Positions 59,501-64,000 of a stretch of 64,000 nucleotides of DNA are shown piece after piece. How positions within the stretch are numbered: the first letter of the stretch is position 1; each line of letters starts with the position of its first letter. The notes under the pieces are model-generated. The model was not told where the DNA came from. It searched no databases and saw nothing but the letters and a program-made list of their open reading frames with translations. Position numbers and translations under genes: made by a program. The DNA is from Anaeramoeba flamelloides (Eukaryota > Metamonada > Anaeramoebidae). The stretch spans positions 6,441,501-6,505,500 of the forward strand of contig JANTQA010000008.1 in assembly GCA_027625915.1 (NCBI GenBank), written 5' to 3'.

Positions 59501-59774
59501 ATGCGGAGTTATTCTATATATCTTGCTCAGTGGATTAATGCCATTTCATAACAAAAAACGGATCCCACTTCACCAACAAATATTGTGGGCATCATACAGC
59601 TTCCCAGAAGACGTATTTGAGAAAATTTCACCAGCAGCTATTAACTTGATCAGAAAATTAATACAAGTAAACCCAGAAAAAAGATTGACGGCAGAGCAGG
59701 CTTTAAATCATCCTTGGATATTAAATCAATCAGAACAAATTACTGACCCAATGGAAGGAATTGAACAAAATTAA
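53510..59774 (+). CDS. FHA-domain Ser/Thr kinase of the CHK2/Rad53 type
   Basis: Seven exons: 53510-53518, 53624-53693, 53741-53973, 54119-54206, 54310-54362, 56482-56525 and 58952-59774, giving 439 residues, all joins in frame with GT-AG ends. The FHA domain (about 5-140) starts QPFGKLISL and has the phosphothreonine-binding residues in IGRSSSND, ISKKHC and NSSNGVFVN; it is split by three introns. A short linker (YRFFFHDLKLVKEVENK) resembles the CHK2 strand after FHA. The kinase begins YQFCWELDEGGYGKVF, so the first glycine of the loop is Asp. It has AIK, HRDLKPDNILL, CDFGFAR, YRAPE and the LTAEQALNHPWI end. It lacks the SQ/TQ cluster before FHA and the second FHA of Rad53. CHK2 kinases act in DNA-damage checkpoints. 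Introns 5 and 6 are 2.1 and 2.4 kb and carry repeats. Family call firm. Confidence 0.9.
56003..56235. repeat. palindromic repeat family D, copy 3, inside a kinase intron
   Basis: The left end GATCAAAATTTTCAGCTTGC and the right end in reverse (AACAAAATTTTTATTAGGCT) are inverted repeats, as in the copies at 13631 and 51419. It lies in intron 5 of the FHA-kinase gene. Confidence 0.55.
57075..57101. repeat. AAAAG pentamer repeat in intron 6
   Basis: About five units of GAAAA within intron 6 of the FHA-kinase gene. Confidence 0.85.
57340..57512. repeat. dispersed repeat family F, copy 2, in intron 6
   Basis: Starts GGAAGCGCCGTCAAG and contains GGTTTTCCAGAATTCAAAAG twice, the second in part. The inverted end GAATTCTGTAAAACCT follows. 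Related to 17985-18105. Confidence 0.55.
57818..57998. repeat. dispersed repeat family C, copy 2, in intron 6
   Basis: Aligns with 33880-34072 over nearly its whole length (AGATAGATTAATATTT, GAAAGTTTG, ATAATTCTGAAAT, CTTAAATTTCC, GAGTGTAATCTACACTTCC). Confidence 0.55.
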
Positions 59775-59934
59775 AATTTCAGATTAGTCCATTTTTTTTT
59801 TTTTTTTAAAGATTAATTTGGTGATACTAATTTAATTCTTTTGATTTTTTTCTCTATCCTCTTTATTTTAAAGTAATTTTTTCATATTTACTCTTTTTTC
59901 AAATTCAATAAATATTATATTTTAATTTAAGTTT

Positions 59935-60350
59935 TTTTTTATTTTGTTTTCCATTTTTTTCAGAACTGAGTTTTCGTTTTATCGGGAAGAAGAGTTACAA
60001 AGCAAAAAGATTAAGTCGTTGCTTAATAATATTGTGAGACACTGGAACAGCGAAAGTATGAGTAATTTGAAAATAAAAACAAACTAGTAAAGGTTAAAAA
60101 TGACCAAATGGTTTTATGCAAATTAGATCAAAAAGAAATTACAACAATTAAGCAACCTTCTCCAAGTGAACATTCATGATCAATTATCAAATTAAATTAA
60201 ATAAAATAAATGTATTGTATTGTAAAGAATTTCAATATTCTTAATTTAATCGAATTATATTTTTTTTTTTCTTTTTACTAATTGCTTATTATAAACCCTT
60301 TTTAAATTTCTTTATTTTTTTTTTTCTTTTTCCTTTTCAATTTTTTATTT
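59935..60350 (+). pseudogene. degenerate copy of the 63.6 kb tail exon
   Basis: A strongly similar copy of 63540-63965 in the same orientation. It starts with a T run and TTTTTTTCAG at 59954-59963, then encodes TEFSFYREEELQSKKIKSLL and NNIVRHWNSESMSNLKIKTN before an early TAG. The second copy continues there for some 40 more codons. Beyond the stop the DNA similarity resumes (GTGAACATTCATGATCAATT and ATCAAATTAAATTAAAT) and reaches the 3' flank (TTATAAACCCTTTTTAAATT). This points to a duplicated segment whose first copy has lost its reading frame. It could still be an alternative last exon of the kinase gene. Confidence 0.6.
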
Positions 60351-60364
60351 TTACTTTGAACTTA

Positions 60365-60480
60365 TAAATAATTCAGATATTTGCGTCTAATGAATAATTC
60401 TGAAATATCTGATTTTATACTTAAATTACCTTTCTGAAGTTTAAATAAAAGAATATTTAGATTGCAATTTCCACTTCTTC
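60365..60480. repeat. dispersed repeat family C, partial copy 3
   Basis: Shares AATAATTCTGAAAT, a CTTAAATTACCTTTC block and TAGATTGCAATTTCCACTTC with the second half of 57818-57998. It abuts the MITE that starts at 60483. Confidence 0.5.
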
Positions 60481-60482
60481 GT

Positions 60483-60679
60483 TACAGTCAGTTGCACTTT
60501 TAAGACACAAACTTGGAATAAAAATTAAGTTACAGAAAAATTACCAATTAAATATAAAATTTGGATAAAAATAAAATAAATTTCAAAAAGAAAATTCCAA
60601 ATTTTGTACCTAAACTAAGATTTTTTATGCAACTTAATACTTTTACAAAGTTTGTACCTTAAAAGTTGAACTGGCTGTA
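60483..60679. mobile_element. Tc1/mariner-like MITE, copy 3
   Basis: 197 bases including TA at both ends. The left end is CAGTCAGTTGCACTTTTAAG and the right end in reverse is CAGCCAGTTCAACTTTTAAG, each followed by an ACAAACTT block. Same family as 49826-50026. No coding frame. Confidence 0.82.
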
Positions 60680-61639
60680 GTATTAATTCAAAGAATGGTA
60701 ATATTAAAGAAAATACAATAAGCCAAATTTCAAAATTCGGGGGGAAACTTTTTTATAATTATTTTTTTCTTTTTTCATTTCTCTTTCAAAAAATACAATG
60801 ATTATACAACATTTTTATTTATTAATCTATATTGGCTATTTTCTGTAAAAAAATTAGTAAATTACCTTATTATTCAAAAAAAAAAATACAATTAAACTAA
60901 TTTTTTCTGATGAAAAATCTGCCCCTATTTTTGAAATTAAGCTTATATTTACAAAGTAAAGTTTTTCGGTTGTAATATATGAGTTATATGTTTTTAAAGA
61001 GTTTGAATGAATATTACAAGAAATAATTTCTTTTTGTAAATTTCCAAAATTAAATCATTTTTTACATTTTTACTTTTTAGTTTCTGATTTTTTTCTATTT
61101 TTTATTGAAAGTAAATTTTTTTTTTTATTGTAATATCTGGACCACCTAAGTAAAACTATGTTATTTTAATATTGAAAGTGTGGAAATAACTACAGAAAAC
61201 GATATGGATTTTATGTAAAGTTTATTCTATATTTTAATTGAAAACAAAGGGAAAAATGTTGGAGTTTTTCAATGAATTACTCAAGAATTTTATTTTTTTC
61301 ATTATTAATGAAAATATTTAAATTGATTAAATTTATTTCATACATATATCAAAAATTTTAGAATATGTATTATCAAGTTTATTTCTTATTTATTCTTCAA
61401 AGGTCTATTTTATTATATAATTGAAATTTGAAATTTGAAAAATAGAAATTGTGTCACTTTGATAGAAACAAATTTTATTTCAAAATTTTGATTTATCTCT
61501 TTGTAAACATTTAAATTATCAAAATCAGAACTAATGTAAGTGATTTTTTAAGGGTTTTAATTGTAAATATTAGTTAAATAAAAATTTTTCAAGTTTTTAA
61601 TTAAACAAATTATTTGTGTATTAGAATCTAAAACTACCA

Positions 61640-61661
61640 ATATATATATATATATATATAT
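61640..61661. repeat. AT dinucleotide repeat
   Basis: About eleven AT units, followed by TTAAT. Confidence 0.9.
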
Positions 61662-61847
61662 TAATACAGAATTAATTTCTCAAATATTAAAGTTAGTTGT
61701 AGAGCAATTGTTTCTTTTCAATAATTTTAATCTATTTCTTTTAAATAAATATTGGTTAGTTAGAGGATTTTGGCTTTACAATCCCTGAAATTGAAAAAAA
61801 ATTATCTTGTGTCAGGTGTGGCAACTTGTTATTTTTTTCTTAGCTGA

Positions 61848-62261
61848 TCAGTCTTCGACTTGGAATGGGTTTTGATAGTATTTGATAATGGCTATTTTTG
61901 ACAATTTATTTTTTGTTCTTCCAGAAATCTGAATTGAAGAGTATAAGTGGTCTAGATTGGTGGGTAAGTTATAAAAATGTGACACGTCGGTTTTTGAATT
62001 GAAATTTTTAATTAACTTTGGTTTTAGTAAATTACTAAAAGAGGAATTTTTAATTATATCTTGAAAGAGATCAAAAGAAAATATCATTTGTACTAAATTA
62101 TAAAAAAGCAACAAGAAAATTGATGTTTATTTTGGGATTACCAGATAGATAGTTTTTGTCAAATTAACTTATTGATTTACTGTTGTTACAAATTACAAAC
62201 AGAACTCAATTTCAGGATTTAGATCTCGTAACCTTAAAAAAAATAAAATGTAAAGTTTCAT
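61848..62261 (-). CDS. candidate two-exon small gene, function unknown
   Basis: Exon 62261-62201 and exon 62092-61848 can be joined in phase 1 (donor GTTTGT, acceptor ATTTAG) to give 101 residues. The second exon reads as ordinary protein (SFDLFQDIIKNSSFSNLLKP, SKTDVSHFYNLP, SSIQISGRTKNKLSKIAIIK). No family is recognised. The proposed start lies only 43 bases from the divergent start of the ankyrin gene, which is tight for this genome and weakens the model. The frame length alone is near what chance allows. An internal ATG at 62086 is an alternative start without the first exon. Confidence 0.3.
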
Positions 62262-62304
62262 TTTTTTCTCAAATAACCTATTTTTTTATTTGCTTATTAT
62301 TACA

Positions 62305-63812
62305 ATGGATCTTCACACAGCTTGCAGATTAGGAAACCCAAATTATGTTAAACAACTTTTAAATTCAGGAAACAATCCTAACCTTCAAAACCAAGATGTA
62401 ATTATCTGAATTCCAAACATTCTGTTTTGAAAAAAAAAACGTTTTTTTTCTCTTTATCATTTCTTATTTTTGATAGGTTTTACACTTCTTCATTTTGTTT
62501 TTTTTCTTCTTTTTTTTTTTATTTGTTTTATGAATTAGGGCTTTTATCCACTTCACCTTGCTTCTCAGGTACCTCAAGTACACTCAATTGGTTTCCTTAT
62601 AAAAGCAGGAGCAGATCCAAATAAAAAAGATAGCAAGGTAAACCAACTTGTCATTCCCTTTTTAAAAATATTCTCAAACAAAGTTTTCACTAATTCTTCT
62701 TAAAATGCAATCTTTTTATTATCAATTTGAATTAGGGATACACACCATTATTTATTGCATGCCAACACGGCTTATATGATATCGTAGAAGTTTTGTTAGA
62801 AAACAAGGCTGATCCAAATATCGAAAATGATGAAGTAAGTTTTATTGAATACTCAAAAACAAGGGGTGTTTAGAGTAAAAAAAAACAAACACTCACTTTT
62901 TAATTTTTTTTCTTATCAAAACCTATTCGAGTTCTGAAAAAGGAAATATTCTCTTTGTTTTTTTTAATTTTTTTTTTTGATTTTTCTCTATTGCTAAATT
63001 AAATAGGGCTTTTTTCCTTTATACTTTGCTTGTCAAGAAGGCGATTCCAAATTGATAAAACTTTTGATCGAAAAAGACGCAGAAATTGAAAAAATAACTC
63101 CACATGTAATTTTAATTTCTTTTTTTGTTTGATTTCTTATTTTTTTCTTCAAAAGAAACATTTCCAATTTCTTCCTGAAAAGTATTGAGGTTTGACCCAA
63201 AAAGATTTTAAAGTTTTTAATTCTTGGTTTGGTAATGAGGACTAAACAAATATCCTAACCCAAGTGCTTAATTGTTTTTAGGTTTTGAATTAACTATTTT
63301 ATTATACTTGTCGAGCATAATTGATAAAAGAATAAAATTACTTTCTTGTTAACACTGGACTAAAAAAAGAAAATTAAAAAAAAAAAGTTAGACAAAACTG
63401 ATACCTTAATTAACATTTTCATCATTATTAATAAAGTTTATTTATATTATAATCAACATTTCAGAACTTCAAATTCTGTGGCTGTTGTATTTATGTTGTT
63501 AACAGTACTGTGATTTTTAAAAGTCTCTAGGTGATAAAACAAGGTTTTTTTTTATTTTTTTCCATTTTTTCCCTGGCTGAAACACTTTTATATTGGGAAG
63601 AAGAGTTACAAAAGAAAAAGGTCAAGTGGTTACTTGCTAATACCGTGGTGACACTGAAACACGAAAGTATGAGTAACTTGAAAATAAAATCTAAAAAGGA
63701 AAGACAAAAAATGCACATCGATTTAAAGCAAATCAGATCAAAAAGAAAAAAGAAAATAAAACAATTAAACAAAGATCCCCAAATGAACATTCATGATCAA
63801 TTATCAAATTAA
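62305..63812 (+). CDS. ankyrin-repeat protein, one repeat per exon
   Basis: Exon 62305-62397 (31 codons from ATG) is followed by 62539-62637, 62736-62834 and 63007-63105. The last three are each exactly 99 bases, one 33-residue ankyrin repeat, all phase 0 with acceptors ending TAG and donors GTAATT, GTAAAC, GTAAGT and GTAATT. Repeats read GFYPLHLASQ, GYTPLFIACQHGLYDIVEVL, LENKADPN and GFFPLYFACQEGDSKLIKLL. Every repeat starts at the Gly after the splice, so exon and repeat boundaries coincide. The last exon is uncertain: 63465-63530 would add 21 residues and end in TAG, while 63531-63812 (phase 0 after CTCTAG) would add a 93-residue basic tail (YWEEELQKKKVKWLLANT...NIHDQLSN). I favour the second because its 3' part looks coding and exists as a duplicate. 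Partners are unknown. Confidence 0.8.
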
Positions 63813-63965
63813 ATTAAATCAACCAAAAATATTGTGGTTGTGATTTTGGGAAGTCCTTAATTAACAATAGCATTGGTTACTTTGATTTTTTACCAATTGC
63901 TTCTTATAAACCCTTTTTAAATTTCTTTTTTTTTTTTTTTCTTTTTTTCTTTTCGATTTTTTGTT
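63540..63965 (+). repeat. second copy of the duplicated tail cassette
   Basis: Partner of 59935-60350. It keeps an open frame to 63812 (…HESMSNLKIKSKKERQKMHI…MNIHDQLSN), then shares 3' flank TTATAAACCCTTTTTAAATT with the other copy. The CAG acceptor of the first copy is not conserved here; the corresponding bases read CCCTGG. Confidence 0.65.
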
Positions 63966-64000
63966 GTTGCTTTTTAAGCATAAAAAAATAATTTGGGTTT
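63813..64000 (+). other. 3' flank at window edge
   Basis: AT-rich DNA after the tail frame, including the duplicated flank and a T run. Nothing else is visible. Confidence 0.4.

Larger units (their letters stand above)
59775..61847. other. intergenic with duplicated tail cassette and MITE
   Basis: About 2.1 kb after the FHA-kinase stop. It holds the first copy of a duplicated cassette (59935-60350), part of repeat family C (60365-60480), a MITE (60483-60679) and an AT microsatellite (61640-61661). From 60.7 to 61.6 kb I see only AT-rich sequence. Confidence 0.45.

Noticed and set aside
1-64000. tRNA, rRNA, spliceosomal snRNA genes and CRISPR arrays
   Set aside because: Scanned by eye for T-loop (GTTCGAATC-like) motifs, U-RNA core sequences and regularly spaced repeats. 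Nothing met even a loose standard, though short RNA genes could be missed without a covariance search.

Overview
This window looks like nuclear DNA of an AT-rich, free-living protist. It holds unmistakable eukaryotic genes (ribosomal protein uL24, Nop16, CK2 alpha, ADA2, an autophagy PROPPIN, an EMAP-like WD40 protein, an FHA-kinase of the CHK2 type). The genes are split by GT-AG introns, their proteins carry low-complexity Ser-Glu, Asn-Thr and Lys-rich tracts, and the spacer DNA is very AT-rich. The style reminds me of Anaeramoeba-like metamonads or amoebozoans, but that is an impression, not an identification. No rRNA, tRNA, CRISPR, operon or bacterial feature was seen. All split-gene models below are my own splicing, judged by frame, splice-site sequence and family alignment from memory.

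Layout, left to right. On the minus strand come Nop16 (167-1159) and a two-exon PROPPIN (4138-6912). A single-exon CK2 alpha kinase (7473-8513) and a two-exon, two-membrane-segment Cys-rich protein (12896-16049) lie on the plus strand. A repeat-rich stretch (16-22 kb) includes a 1.5 kb element with terminal inverted repeats. On the minus strand follow uL24/RPL26 in four exons (22513-23438), ADA2 in two exons (25539-28114), a long coiled-coil protein in two exons (34308-36993) and a C2-EML-type WD40 protein in three exons (44487-47967). On the plus strand follow the last two exons of an unrecognised gene (52746-53322), a seven-exon FHA-kinase (53510-59774) and an ankyrin gene whose repeat exons are each exactly 99 bases (62305 onward).

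Between and inside these genes lie many short palindromic repeat families of MITE type. They include a Tc1/mariner-like family with TA target sites in at least four copies, a 460-base element with TAA duplications, and several arm-only families. Several sit in the unusually long introns (1.8-2.5 kb) of the two-membrane-segment gene and the FHA-kinase, which probably explains their size.

The genes do not form one pathway. They cover ribosome assembly and translation (Nop16, uL24), chromatin (ADA2), signalling (CK2 alpha, CHK2-like kinase), autophagy (PROPPIN) and the cytoskeleton (EML-like, coiled coil). The points I would look at first are the PROPPIN lacking both arginines of its FRRG motif, the C2-EML fusion with a non-calcium C2 domain, the one-exon-one-repeat ankyrin gene, the duplicated basic tail cassette at 59.9 and 63.6 kb, and the 18.4-19.9 kb element.
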